A stretch of DNA of 64,000 nt from Thermoplasmata archaeon (lineage in GTDB: Archaea; Thermoplasmatota; Thermoplasmata; Thermoplasmatales; Thermoplasmataceae): the NCBI GenBank assembly GCA_021806235.1, contig JAJZXU010000035.1, positions 1 through 64,000 of the forward strand. Reading direction: 5' to 3'. A program made the translations under genes and the position numbers. The number at the start of each line of letters is the position of its first letter. The first letter of the stretch is position 1. The notes under the pieces were generated by a model. That model was not told the DNA's origin. It did no database searches and was given only the letters and a program-made list of their open reading frames with translations. Positions 30,171 to 40,170 of the stretch are shown here, one piece after another.

Positions 30171-32152
30171 GCTATACCACCTAAACCCAGTAATATATAT
30201 ATTATATATATCATTATAAATGGAAACACCAGTCCACCAAAACCATATACCATGATATTCCTTTGCAGTAAATCCGATGCACCTGATGGAGTGTATTTTA
30301 CACCTCTCAGTGCAAGGGGCACCAGCATAATTATTATTACTGTATTGAATATTAATGCAGCTGTTATTGCCCTCAACGGGTCAGTTAAATTTAAGAGGTT
30401 TAAAAATCCCAGTTCTGGAAACAGATAAAACATTGCGGGTATTATTACAAAGTACTTTGATATGTCATTTGCTATGCTGAATGTGGTTAATGAACCCCTT
30501 GTTATTAAAATCTGCTTTCCAAGAAATATTACATCTATTAATTTTGTGGGTGTTGAATCAAGGTCTACCATATTTGCTGCATCTTTCGCTGCCTGGGTGC
30601 CGGTATTCATTGCCATGGCAACATCAGCCTTTGCCAGGGCAGGTGCGTCGTTTGTGCCATCACCGATCATTGCAACCATTCTTTCCTTATTTTTCTCTTC
30701 GATTACCTTATTATATTTATCATCCGGCTTGCTGTTTGCTATATATTGATCTATGCCTGCCTCCCTGGCAAAATATGCCGCTGTAACCTCATCATCACCG
30801 GTTAACATAACCGTACGGATATTCATTTTATGTAAATCTTCTATTCTATCCCTTATTCCGGGTTTTAATATATCATTTAATTCTATTACACCTATAAATT
30901 TGCCAGCAGATGCAACTGGTATTGCGGTTCCACCTTTCAATGATATCTCCTTGCATACGCCATTTATATACGCATCGTTTAAATTCAATTTTTCTGATAG
31001 GGATCTAAGAGAGCCCTTTAATATATATTTATCACCATTTTTTATTCCACTGTAACTGGTTTCTGATGAAAATGGCATGAATTTATAATCTTTTAACTCC
31101 TCCTCGCTGTAATTTATATTTTCCTTTTTTGCAAGCCTTACTATTGACAGACCCTCTATTGTCTCATCGTTAAAGGAGCATAATAAGGCATTTTTTACAA
31201 ATTCTTTATAATCATAATTCTGGTTTGAATAAAATTTCACGGCCTCGCGTTCTCCCATTGTTATTGTTCCCGTTTTATCCAGGATTATCGTATCTATATC
31301 ACCTGCGTTTTCCACAGCCTTGCCGGATTTTGATATTATGTTATACTGTGATACCTTATTTACAGCCGCTATGCCTATCGCAGGCAGTAATCCACCTATT
31401 GTTGTGGGTATTAAAGCTACCAGTAAGACAAGCAGTATATCTATATTTGGCTTTATTCCAGTATATGTTGATAATGAAAAAATTGATGCAACAACAATTA
31501 AAAATATTAATGTAACGCCAGATAGAAATATTGATAGTGCAATTTCATTTGGTGTTTTTTCCCTTACTGCATTCTGTACAACCTTTATCATACTGTCTAT
31601 AAATGATTCACCTGGATTCACTGAAACCCTTGCAGTTATTTCGTCTGTTACAAGTTTTGTAGACCCTGTTACACTATCACCTACTAACTTAAGAACTGGC
31701 CTTGATTCTCCGGTAACGTTTGATTCGTTTACATATCCGGATCCTTTAATTACCTCACCATCAGATGGTATGGTTTCGTCCTTCCTTACCAGTACTGTAT
31801 CTCCCTTTTTTAACTCACCTGAGTTTACAATTATTATTTTACCGTCTTTTAATAAATTAGCCTTTGTGGAAATTTTCATTTTTTCCAGTGATGATGTTAT
31901 CGCCTTGCTCTGGCTTTCAGATAATGAGGTACTTAAATTTGAGAAGAATACTGTCAGGAATAATAATACTGTAACGGATATGTAAAAATATATGTAAACA
32001 CTGGTATATGGAACATTGAAATCTGATGGAAATATTATAATAAATATGGATATAAAAAATGCTATTTCTGTGATAAACATAACAGGATTTTTTATTATTT
32101 TCCTCAAATCGAAACCCTTCAGTGCATTTATTAATACTTCCCTTATATCCAT
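30164..32152 (-). CDS. kdpB: K+-transporting P-type ATPase subunit B
   Basis: 662 aa catalytic subunit, IA-type P-ATPase. TGES (about 151), the phosphorylation motif DKTGTIT (about 300), MIGDGTNDAPALAKADVAMAMNTGTQAAKDAANM and C-terminal membrane helices are present. It overlaps kdpA by 10 bp. The actuator, phosphorylation and nucleotide domains are complete. Confidence 0.97.
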   Translation of the reverse strand: MDIREVLINALKGFDLRKIIKNPVMFITEIAFFISIFIIIFPSDFNVPYTSVYIYFYISVTVLLFLTVFFSNLSTSLSESQSKAITSSLEKMKISTKANLLKDGKIIIVNSGELKKGDTVLVRKDETIPSDGEVIKGSGYVNESNVTGESRPVLKLVGDSVTGSTKLVTDEITARVSVNPGESFIDSMIKVVQNAVREKTPNEIALSIFLSGVTLIFLIVVASIFSLSTYTGIKPNIDILLVLLVALIPTTIGGLLPAIGIAAVNKVSQYNIISKSGKAVENAGDIDTIILDKTGTITMGEREAVKFYSNQNYDYKEFVKNALLCSFNDETIEGLSIVRLAKKENINYSEEELKDYKFMPFSSETSYSGIKNGDKYILKGSLRSLSEKLNLNDAYINGVCKEISLKGGTAIPVASAGKFIGVIELNDILKPGIRDRIEDLHKMNIRTVMLTGDDEVTAAYFAREAGIDQYIANSKPDDKYNKVIEEKNKERMVAMIGDGTNDAPALAKADVAMAMNTGTQAAKDAANMVDLDSTPTKLIDVIFLGKQILITRGSLTTFSIANDISKYFVIIPAMFYLFPELGFLNLLNLTDPLRAITAALIFNTVIIIMLVPLALRGVKYTPSGASDLLQRNIMVYGFGGLVFPFIMIYIIYILLGLGGIAW

Positions 32153-33885
32153 CCCATCACCACGAAATTAAAATCCTTTGCCCATGCATATAATGGCCCC
32201 AGGGCAAATATAGGCAGATATGATAGCAACCCTATCATTAATATTACGGCTAAAAGCATAAAGCCAAATGAAACCGAACCCGTATCTATTGTTGATTTAT
32301 CATAAACTGTTTTTGGCTTTTTGAATGCAAACTGCTGTGCAAGTAGCAACTGTATGCCCAGAATTAAGTATCTGCCAAGCAACATTATTATCCCATCAAG
32401 ATAATTGAAATATGATTGATTTGTTAAAAATCCACCGGCCTCAGAACCATTGTTTGATGCTGCTGATGCAAATTCGTATAATAGATTTGATATGTTTGAT
32501 GGAAAGCCATTATAAAATGTTCCCATTATAAGTGGCAGCAGTAATGTAAATCCCAGTGGAATTATAATTATTAGGGGATGTGTAATTAGGGATAATGTTG
32601 AATATTTTATTTCCTTGGATCCTATTTTTATATTCATCAATTCAGGCAATTTGCCAATCATCAATGAAGTTATAAACAGTGTAAAGATGATGTATGTAAA
32701 TATATTCACAATACCCGTTCCAACACCTCCAAGTGGATCATTAAGAACAAGCTGCGACAGCAATCCCAGAAGGCCTATTGGGGTGTAGTCAACAATACCG
32801 CCGGTAGAAGCCCCTGTTGAGGTAAAAACGGCACCAACCTGAAATGTGGATGATGATGCTAAACCAAGATAGGATTCCTTCCCCGTTATATTACCTGAAA
32901 ATATTCCGAGTGAAGATATCACAGGTATGCCAATATATTCAGAGATAAATGTTAATACTGATGTGGCCACAAATATTACAACAAGCACCCCAACTATCAT
33001 ATTGCCGAATCTTTTATCGAATACTTTTCCCAGTGATATTACGGATCCTACCGGTATTAACATGAATGAAATATATTCAACTATATTGGTAAACCAGTTT
33101 GGGTTCCCGAGTGGAAAAGCTGCGTTTGCACCGTAGAAACCGCCGCCATTTGTACCTATATTTTTTATTGACACAAGGGTTGCCACAGGGCCTAATGGCA
33201 GTTTAACGGCCTGTGACCCTATGGGATATACGTTTATATAACTGCTCAGGGTTTCCGGAATCCCCATGGCTATTACTATTATTGTTACAAGTATTGTTAG
33301 TGGGAATATTAAATAAAATATTGATACTAAAAAATCATGGTAAAAATTTCCAATCCTGCCATTATCATTTAATATCCCCCTTATAAATGCCATTGATGCT
33401 GCGAATCCCGTACCTGCAGACAAAAACATTAGCCCTGTAATTACAAAGGTCCAGCTTAATATACTCAGGTCAAATGTGTTTGAATAATGCTGTATATCTG
33501 TATTTGTCAGAAAACTTATAACCGTATTGAATGTAAGTGATAGTGTCATATGATTGTTGGCATATGAATATGGAAAATCATGCTGGAAAAAAACAAAAAT
33601 AAAGGCAATTACGCCTGCAAAAAGATTAAACATTATCAGTGTAAAAAAATATTCTTTGAATTTCATCTGCTTATTTTTATCCTCATTAAGAAATTTTTCA
33701 AAGAATTTTACTATTCTTCCAGAAATAGGGTATAACCACGTTTTTTCCTCCTCATCTGTATATAATTTCTTTATGAAGCCCGATATTAAGTAACCGAATA
33801 GAAGTGCAAGGGCTATATATATCAGTGTTATAATAAGGCCAGAAACAGCCCTATTACCATCAATTATATTGTATATGCTGGTCAT
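32143..33885 (-). CDS. kdpA: K+-transporting ATPase channel subunit A
   Basis: 580 aa, about 10 membrane helices, related to the K+-channel/Trk superfamily. Selectivity-loop segments include TNGGGFYGANAAFPLGNPNWFTN and SNNGSEAGGF. Its ATG overlaps the stop of kdpF (ATGA). The pump gives high-affinity K+ uptake, useful for an acidophile with an inside-positive potential. Confidence 0.97.
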   Translation of the reverse strand: MTSIYNIIDGNRAVSGLIITLIYIALALLFGYLISGFIKKLYTDEEEKTWLYPISGRIVKFFEKFLNEDKNKQMKFKEYFFTLIMFNLFAGVIAFIFVFFQHDFPYSYANNHMTLSLTFNTVISFLTNTDIQHYSNTFDLSILSWTFVITGLMFLSAGTGFAASMAFIRGILNDNGRIGNFYHDFLVSIFYLIFPLTILVTIIVIAMGIPETLSSYINVYPIGSQAVKLPLGPVATLVSIKNIGTNGGGFYGANAAFPLGNPNWFTNIVEYISFMLIPVGSVISLGKVFDKRFGNMIVGVLVVIFVATSVLTFISEYIGIPVISSLGIFSGNITGKESYLGLASSSTFQVGAVFTSTGASTGGIVDYTPIGLLGLLSQLVLNDPLGGVGTGIVNIFTYIIFTLFITSLMIGKLPELMNIKIGSKEIKYSTLSLITHPLIIIIPLGFTLLLPLIMGTFYNGFPSNISNLLYEFASAASNNGSEAGGFLTNQSYFNYLDGIIMLLGRYLILGIQLLLAQQFAFKKPKTVYDKSTIDTGSVSFGFMLLAVILMIGLLSYLPIFALGPLYAWAKDFNFVVMGWI

Positions 33886-33971
33886 GTTTTATCAGCCCCA
33901 AGAATGTTTATTATTAGGTATATAGATATAAATAGAGTTATTGTACCTAAGATTAAGTAGGATAGCAACAT
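33882..33971 (-). CDS. kdpF: small KdpF-like membrane peptide, 29 aa
   Basis: Not in the ORF track. ATG at 33971 to TGA at 33882 encodes 29 residues, MLLSYLILGTITLFISIYLI then INILGADKT: a single hydrophobic helix, exactly the length of bacterial KdpF. Its TGA overlaps the kdpA ATG, as in typical kdpFABC operons. KdpF stabilises the complex. Position, length, hydrophobicity and coupling all agree. Confidence 0.8.
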   Translation of the reverse strand: MLLSYLILGTITLFISIYLIINILGADKT

Positions 33972-33994
33972 TATATAGTTCAATATAAAACGGA

Positions 33995-34006
33995 TATTTA
34001 TATTTA
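33995..34006 (-). promoter_or_regulatory. TATA box of the kdpFABC operon
   Basis: TAAATATAAATA on the coding strand, centred about 29 nt before the kdpF ATG, suggesting a leaderless kdp mRNA. The aldolase gene at 34053 is read divergently from the same 80 bp. Confidence 0.5.
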
Positions 34007-34052
34007 ATCATATGATAATAAAATTTTTTATATAAATTAAATATTTCATCTT

Positions 34053-34709
34053 ATGCTATATGAAAAAGAAAGAGAGATTGTTTTAAATGCGTGCAGAAGA
34101 ATGGTAAATGATAAATTAACAGTTGGATCATGGGGGAATATAAGTTTAAGGACGGATGATAATAATGTTGTAATTACCCCAAGCGGTACTAACTACACGA
34201 AAAGTACGGTTGACGATATGGTTATAACCGGTATTAATGGAAATATACTGGAGGGAAAATTAAAACCTTCAAGTGAAAGATTAATGCACTATGAAATATA
34301 TAAAAACAGGAAAGATGTTAATGCTATAGTCCATACCCATTCAATATATTCATCAGTATTATCTGTTGTTGATGAAAATATACCGGCAATAACGGAGGAT
34401 ATAGCAATGCTTCTTGGTAATAACATAAAGGTTTCAGAATATGCAATTACAGGTTCTATTGAACTTGCAAAAAACGTTGTTTCCGGGCTTGGAAATAATA
34501 ACGCAACGGTAATGAAAAACCATGGTGCTGTTTCAGTAGGCAGTGATATGGAGAGATCAATAACGGCATCCGAGGTGCTGGAAAAATCAGCAAAAATATA
34601 TATTTATTCAAGAATGATAGGAAAAGTAAATATTATTCCTGATAATGATATAAATAAATTAAGAGCGATTTCAGAAGATTATTTAAATCAGTGGAAAAAC
34701 TGGAAATAA
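34053..34709 (+). CDS. class II aldolase/adducin family protein (fuculose-phosphate aldolase type)
   Basis: 218 aa zinc enzyme of the FucA/RhaD/MtnB/AraD superfamily. GSWGNISLRT and ITPSGTNY (substrate phosphate), the zinc ligands HTHS (about 93-95) and a third His in MKNHGAVS (about 155) are present, plus Glu in PSSERLMHYEIY. It cleaves a sugar phosphate or methylthioribulose phosphate; substrate unclear. It ends 1 bp before the convergent Elp3 gene. Confidence 0.88.
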   Translation: MLYEKEREIVLNACRRMVNDKLTVGSWGNISLRTDDNNVVITPSGTNYTKSTVDDMVITGINGNILEGKLKPSSERLMHYEIYKNRKDVNAIVHTHSIYSSVLSVVDENIPAITEDIAMLLGNNIKVSEYAITGSIELAKNVVSGLGNNNATVMKNHGAVSVGSDMERSITASEVLEKSAKIYIYSRMIGKVNIIPDNDINKLRAISEDYLNQWKNWK

Positions 34710-36254
34710 TTACAGCTCCTTTGCCATGTATGGACCCAGGCGCTCATATCCATATTTTCTGAAATAATTTCTTACACCTATTCCACTTATTACCAAAATT
34801 CTTTTTTTATCATATTCTTCCTTAGAGATCTTTTCTGCCTCATTGAGGAGTTTTTTGCCCAGGCCATGATGCTGCCAGTTTTCCACAGATTCCTCCCCTA
34901 CCGGGACTATGTTGCCTAAAACCTTTATTTCCCTTATAATTGATGAATTTAAAACCTCCTTTCTATGTGCTTTTTCTGATGGCATCCTTAGCCTTAAATA
35001 TCCTATTATATCATTTTTTGAATTTTCAAATGATAGAAATATTTCATCACCGCCTGAGGCCTTATAATTACGCCTGATTAATTCATAGCTATTGCCATAA
35101 TTTTCCTTTGCTATGCCTATTTCCCTTGTTCTTATTTCCATAGTTTTTATGTGTAATTCCCTCATTCTTTCATCGACTAAATTATGCAGGTCACTTCTTT
35201 TAACACCGGCCTCTATGAAATTTACGGGTATATCCCTCTGCATCCTCATTACTCTTACCCATGGTGGCATATTCTTCATGAAATACGTTACAAGGTTAAC
35301 TACCTTATACGTATCATATGGTTTATATTTACCGTCTTTCCAGTATTTATGCAGTGATGTATTGTTTACAACTAGTGTGGGATATATTTTTAACATATCG
35401 GGCTTAAAATTTTCATCATCCATCATCTTATTGAAACTGTCTATATCCTCTTTATAATCTGATCCATACATTCCCGGCATGATATGGTATAATATTTTCA
35501 GGCCTGCATCCCTTGCCAGCTGGGTTGATCTAACAATTTCTGGTACACCATGGCCGCGTAAATTATCATGCAAAATTTTATCATTTAATACCTGTATGCC
35601 AAGTTCTATTTTTGTTGTACCGTATGATAATGCATTATCTATTTCTATTTCGTTGAACCAGTCTGGTTTTGTTTCCACCGTTAATCCAATGCATCTCCTT
35701 TCGGAAATTTCATTTTCAAGTATTGATTCCTCCAGCGTTTTTGATATTGTTTTATTCATACCATCCAGGCAGCCCTTTACAAATGTTCTCTGATATTCCT
35801 CAGATCTCGCCGTAAATGTCCCGCCCATAACAATTAGATCCACCTTGCTTGTATCGTGCCCTATTGTTTCCAGTTGCTTTAACCTGCTAAATGTTATATT
35901 GTATGAATCATAATAATTATTTCTTCCCCTAAGTGCAGATGGCTCAAATCCTGTATACGACTGTGGTGAATTACTATCAACACCACCGGGACAGAATATG
36001 CATTTCCCATGGGGGCATGCCTCGGGTGATGTCATTGCCGCAACAACAGCAACCCCCGAAATTGTTCTTGTGGGTTTTTTTCTTAGTAAATTAACATATT
36101 TTTTATTATCTTTAAAATTTAATATTTCAACATCACTTGGAACAATATCGAGATTGAATTTCTTCGATAAAATTAACTTCTCCTTCTGTAATTCTTCCTT
36201 GTTTTTTATTTTACCGTTCTCAATATATTCCGTTATCTCATTATAAAAATCCAT
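34710..36254 (-). CDS. elp3: Elp3-type tRNA uridine-34 carboxymethyl-modifying enzyme
   Basis: 514 aa, archaeal stand-alone Elp3. The radical-SAM Fe-S motif CPHGKCIFCPGG (C-x4-C-x2-C, about 79-88) is followed by the SAM barrel (MGGTFTARSEEYQ, GIQVLNDKILHDNLRGH). The C-terminal GNAT acetyltransferase (about 385-514) has HHGLGKKLLNEAE and ends YGYERLGPYMAKEL. It adds the cm5-type group to U34 of tRNAs. Its size and domain order match the family. Confidence 0.96.
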   Translation of the reverse strand: MDFYNEITEYIENGKIKNKEELQKEKLILSKKFNLDIVPSDVEILNFKDNKKYVNLLRKKPTRTISGVAVVAAMTSPEACPHGKCIFCPGGVDSNSPQSYTGFEPSALRGRNNYYDSYNITFSRLKQLETIGHDTSKVDLIVMGGTFTARSEEYQRTFVKGCLDGMNKTISKTLEESILENEISERRCIGLTVETKPDWFNEIEIDNALSYGTTKIELGIQVLNDKILHDNLRGHGVPEIVRSTQLARDAGLKILYHIMPGMYGSDYKEDIDSFNKMMDDENFKPDMLKIYPTLVVNNTSLHKYWKDGKYKPYDTYKVVNLVTYFMKNMPPWVRVMRMQRDIPVNFIEAGVKRSDLHNLVDERMRELHIKTMEIRTREIGIAKENYGNSYELIRRNYKASGGDEIFLSFENSKNDIIGYLRLRMPSEKAHRKEVLNSSIIREIKVLGNIVPVGEESVENWQHHGLGKKLLNEAEKISKEEYDKKRILVISGIGVRNYFRKYGYERLGPYMAKEL

Positions 36255-36286
36255 TACAGAGCATTATTGTAAATAATTATAAATCC

Positions 36287-36952
36287 TTATTGATTATTAT
36301 TCTGATTGTTCATGTCGTTTTGATGTTCTTCCCTGTATTTCTTTCTTCCATAGATTCTAACAACGTATGAAAATACAACTGCCAGTATCAGTATTACAAA
36401 GTCATATGTACCCGGGATGCCAAGATAACTCGAAGCAAATATTAATATTATTGCAGCAAAGAAAACAACATTTGATAATATCAGATATTTTTTGGACATC
36501 ATATATCTACTTCCCCTGTTCGGCATTGTACTGTTTGATGGGTTAACATAACCATTTTTAATGTATGGTGATAGAAGTGACATATATATTACAGCTGGAA
36601 CCTCATCATTCAAATATTCAAAGGTGCCGGTTAATGAATCCTGATTGAAAACTATTGTTCCTACCTTTGATGTATCTGAATTCATATCAATTGTCCTTAC
36701 ATTATCGTTTATGTATGGCTTTGAAACAGAATATGCTCTACCGTTATAATTCATTGTTAAATTCCTGTTTAATGTGCCCAGATCCATATCTCCCTGGAAT
36801 ATTTTATAACCTCCGGGTGCTTTATTAATTAATATTGTCTGGGAATAACCTTTTATTTCTATTGATTTTGATCCTACTGTGGAGTCTATATTTACGGAGT
36901 ATAATTCATTATCTCCATCGTATATCTTCCCATCTTTATATGTGTATCTCAC
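36287..36952 (-). CDS. hypothetical membrane protein, 221 aa
   Basis: Not recognised. Residues about 1-145 form a beta-rich soluble region resembling a Tubby-like/LURP scaffold (repeated strand pattern YKDGKIYDGDNELY ... QGDMDLGTLNRN), which is a guess. Two membrane helices follow (about 150-172 and 178-198), and the tail is Asn/Gln-rich. Located 32 bp from elp3 on the same strand and possibly co-transcribed. Confidence 0.65.
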   Translation of the reverse strand: MRYTYKDGKIYDGDNELYSVNIDSTVGSKSIEIKGYSQTILINKAPGGYKIFQGDMDLGTLNRNLTMNYNGRAYSVSKPYINDNVRTIDMNSDTSKVGTIVFNQDSLTGTFEYLNDEVPAVIYMSLLSPYIKNGYVNPSNSTMPNRGSRYMMSKKYLILSNVVFFAAIILIFASSYLGIPGTYDFVILILAVVFSYVVRIYGRKKYREEHQNDMNNQNNNQ

Positions 36953-37128
36953 GCATAATTATATGCATATATTATATTACGTTTTCTATTTTACTCAATT
37001 GGATTGATATTTTTATCAAATTTTTTATACTGTTATATACATTGCCTGTTATGTTATTTTTAAAAGGTTATTTTAATACATAAACAAAACATAAAAAATA
37101 TTAATAAACAGGTTTGCAATAATGTATA

Positions 37129-38041
37129 ATGTCACTTTCAAATTCACTGTTTGAAGAAATAAAAAACGATGCATATAGATTTAATATAGGGAATACACCA
37201 TTATATAAGATTGATAATATTTATTCAAAACTTGAATATTATAATAAATTTGATTCCGTAAAAACCCGGGCTGCGTTTTTTATGATAGAATACGCAATAA
37301 AGACTGGAGACCTGACGAAAGATAAAATTATAATAGAGGCATCGTCAGGTAATACAGGCATTGCAATAGCAGGGATATCAAATCTGCTTGGATATAAAGC
37401 CGAAATAGTTATACCTGAAGGTGCAAGCGAGGAAACAAAAAAAATATTATTAAAATATAATGCAAATTTAATTTTAACTCCCGGAAATAGTACAGAAAAT
37501 TCAATAAAATACGTTGATGATAAAATTAAGGATAATCCTGGAAAATACTATAGATTAAACCAGCACAATAATGAAATAAATTCTAATGCACATTATTATA
37601 CAACAGGGCCTGAAATAGACCGCGAAATAAAAAATATTGGCTATGTTGTTGCTGGCATTGGTACAGGTGGAACCATAACTGGTCTGGCCAGATATTTTAA
37701 GGAGAAATATGATATAAAGGTTATTGGAATTATTCCAGATGAAGATTCGCACATATTTGGCCTGAGAAATCCATTTAAATCGGAAAACAAAGGGATAATA
37801 AATGATTATATAGATTATATTGATGAGATAGTAACAGTAAATGAAAATGAAGCATATAATGGAGTTAAGGAACTCAAGGAAAAATATAATTTATTTTGTC
37901 GGCCCTTCGTCGGGTGCTAATTACATCATATCAAAAAACATAAAAACAGATAAAAATATAGTTACAGTATTTCCAGATAACGGTGATAAATACAGATATA
38001 TTTATAAATTAAAGGATATACAGCTAATAAATAAAATTTAG
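37129..38041 (+). pseudogene. cysK: cysteine synthase family PLP enzyme with a +1 frameshift
   Basis: Frame 1 (37129-37920) encodes 263 aa with the PLP lysine in SVKTRAAFF, the substrate loop EASSGNTGIA and the phosphate-binding GIGTGGTITG. Near the end it derails into CRPFVGC and stops. Removing one T from the TTTT run at 37894-37897 restores LFVGPSSGANYIISKNI..., which continues in another frame to 38041. The repaired protein is about 303 aa, a normal size for O-acetylserine or O-phosphoserine sulfhydrylase. Either a true mutation, a sequencing error in a homopolymer, or less likely a programmed shift. Confidence 0.8.
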
Positions 38042-38049
38042 AATTGTGT

Positions 38050-39213
38050 TTACATTAATTCCAGGGTTAATGTATGTCCTCCCCCACCACCATGGCATAT
38101 TGTGGCTAAACCTGTTTTCATATGCCTTGACTGCAGTGCATTGATTAATGTTACTATTATTCTTGAACCACTATTGCCTAAAGGATGGCCTATTGCAATT
38201 GCACCACCGTTAACATTGAACCTGTCATTATCAACACCCAGCTGGTCCCTAACTATTATTGATGCAACCGAAAATGCCTCATTATGCTCTACCAAGTCAT
38301 AGTAATCAATTTTTTTATTCTGTTTTTCCAGTAATTTTCTTGTTGCAGGTATAGGTGCCTCCACGAAATCCCTGGAGTCCAGAGATGCTGAATCATAACC
38401 TGTTATTTTTGCTATAGGTTTTAAATTGTATTCCTTCAGGGCCTTTTCCGACGCCAGTAATATTGCGGATGCACCATCGGATAACTGTGATGAGCTCCCT
38501 GCTGTTAAGATTCCGTTTCTATCAAATGCCGGATTTAATTTTGCCAAATCATCCATTGATGTTCTCCTTAACCCTTCATCCTTTTCTAAATTGTCAAGTT
38601 TAACTATTTCCTTTGCAAATTCACCTGATTCTGTGGCCCTCGTTGCTTTTTCCTGGCTCTGTACTGAGAATTTGTCTGCATCTCCCCTTGTTAAATTATA
38701 TTTTTTAGCTGATCTTTCTGCGGATACACCCATGTGTTCATTGTACATTGCATCGATCAAACCATCATTTAACATAGAATCCTCGACTTTCAAATTTTTA
38801 TATAACAGTTGCTTCGGGCCCCATCTAAATTCAGGGGGTAAATATAATGGTGAATTACTCATATTTTCAAACCCACCGGAAACTATTAAATCGTGTTCCC
38901 CAAGTTTAATTTCCCTTGCTGCATTTTCCGTTGCCAGCATACCAGATGCACATACTGCATTAACTGTATTTTTTGTAACTTCTGGCTTTAAACCCGCATA
39001 AAAAGATGCCTGGCCTGCAGGATTTTGACCTACGTTAGCCTGTATAACATTTCCCATTATTACTTCCTCTATAAGGTCTTTATCTATCCCTGAATCCTTT
39101 ATTACTCCCTCTATTACCTTTCCACCAAGTTCAGGGGCCTTTATTTTTGTCAACGCCTTTCCAAATTTACCTATTGGCGTTCTTTTTGCTGATACAATAT
39201 AAACATCTGACAT
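38050..39213 (-). CDS. thiolase (acetyl-CoA C-acetyltransferase type)
   Basis: Condenses or cleaves acyl-CoAs. The ORF track starts at 39261, but the ATG at residue 17 (MSDVYIVSAKRTPIGKFG) is the family's usual start, giving about 387 aa. The nucleophile Cys is in NAVCASGML (about 86), His in VEHNEAFS, and the final CHGGGGGHTL holds the second Cys. NGGAIAIGHPLGNSGSR is the thiolase signature. In archaea such enzymes feed the mevalonate pathway or short-chain fatty acid metabolism. It is convergent with cysK. Confidence 0.93.
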   Translation of the reverse strand: MSDVYIVSAKRTPIGKFGKALTKIKAPELGGKVIEGVIKDSGIDKDLIEEVIMGNVIQANVGQNPAGQASFYAGLKPEVTKNTVNAVCASGMLATENAAREIKLGEHDLIVSGGFENMSNSPLYLPPEFRWGPKQLLYKNLKVEDSMLNDGLIDAMYNEHMGVSAERSAKKYNLTRGDADKFSVQSQEKATRATESGEFAKEIVKLDNLEKDEGLRRTSMDDLAKLNPAFDRNGILTAGSSSQLSDGASAILLASEKALKEYNLKPIAKITGYDSASLDSRDFVEAPIPATRKLLEKQNKKIDYYDLVEHNEAFSVASIIVRDQLGVDNDRFNVNGGAIAIGHPLGNSGSRIIVTLINALQSRHMKTGLATICHGGGGGHTLTLELM

Positions 39214-39476
39214 TAGATCGTTATACAACCTAAGTTTATTTAGTTTATTATCGACCATCAACGTTTTAAATCGTGATTTTTAATATTTTATATTTTAATC
39301 CAGAGAGCGAAAAGTTTCCCTTTATTTTTGTATAAAGATAATGAATACTCTATAGAACATAGCGTATGCCCTTATATGTGGTGCATATGTTTGAAGCGAA
39401 AAAACCTGTTCAATAGTAACACCATTAATCTGTTTAAAATGATAATATTTAATAATAAGTAAATTATAGCACATAA

Positions 39477-40049
39477 ATGGTTAATGATAATGAGGATAAT
39501 AATCAGGAATTAAATAAAGCTGATGAGGATAATGTTAACACTGAAAACACCGCCCAGAATAATAAAAATATTGATAACAGTACCAGTACTAATACTAATA
39601 TTAACAGTGATATAAATAATAATCAGGAAAATAAAAAAGCAAAAAAACCCGATATAGGGCTATATATTGAGATAGCCTTTATTATAGCTGGAATAATATT
39701 ACTTGCTGTAGGTTCCCTGCAGGTAAAAAGTATAGCCCATGCAAAATGGAATGGTTTTACAGATGTGTTTTTCCCGCTGGGTATAATATTTATAGTCTCC
39801 CCTGGATTACTGCATTTCAAAAAATTAAGAACAAAAAACTTCGCAATATCCATAATAATAGTACTGTTAATTGGCATACTGATAATGTACATACTTTTAT
39901 TTCCATATAAGATGTTTACAGTTCATTTTGGCCTGTTAGGAGACGTGATCGCAGAGTATGTAATAGGATTGTTCTTTATAGTATTCTTCGTATCACATTT
40001 AACAAAAAAGCATTTATTGAAAGAGAAAGAGTTAACTACACACAGCTAA
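39477..40049 (+). CDS. membrane protein with an Asn/Asp-rich N-terminal tail, 190 aa
   Basis: Not recognised. The first 55 residues are low-complexity Asn, Asp, Glu and Thr (for example NTENTAQNNKNIDNST), likely disordered. Four hydrophobic helices follow (about 61-80, 93-108, 117-142 and 155-172), and the tail is basic. Alone between two convergent/divergent genes. The low-complexity start leaves the exact start codon uncertain. Confidence 0.6.
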   Translation: MVNDNEDNNQELNKADEDNVNTENTAQNNKNIDNSTSTNTNINSDINNNQENKKAKKPDIGLYIEIAFIIAGIILLAVGSLQVKSIAHAKWNGFTDVFFPLGIIFIVSPGLLHFKKLRTKNFAISIIIVLLIGILIMYILLFPYKMFTVHFGLLGDVIAEYVIGLFFIVFFVSHLTKKHLLKEKELTTHS

Positions 40050-40073
40050 AACCGTGAGGATAGCACAGCATGG

Positions 40074-40098
40074 ACAGGTACCGAAAGGTTCTACCTGT
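40074..40098 (+). terminator. stem-loop after the membrane protein gene
   Basis: acaggta-(11)-tacctgt is a perfect 7-bp stem 25 bp after the stop at 40049. T-rich DNA (tgttttctgtagatgttttttt) follows. It may mark the transcript end, although archaeal termination needs mainly the T-run. Confidence 0.4.
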
Positions 40099-40170
40099 GT
40101 TTTCTGTAGATGTTTTTTTGGTTTCTCTCTTCCATAAAGAAGTGTGAAGCCCTGGAAGCGATCAGATGAA

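Noticed and set aside
31320-31985. 221-aa ORF antisense to kdpB
   Set aside because: The opposite strand encodes an intact KdpB; long antisense ORFs are expected here.
36835-37083. 82-aa plus-strand ORF opposite the 221-aa membrane protein
   Set aside because: Antisense shadow of the real gene, extended by chance into AT-rich intergenic DNA.
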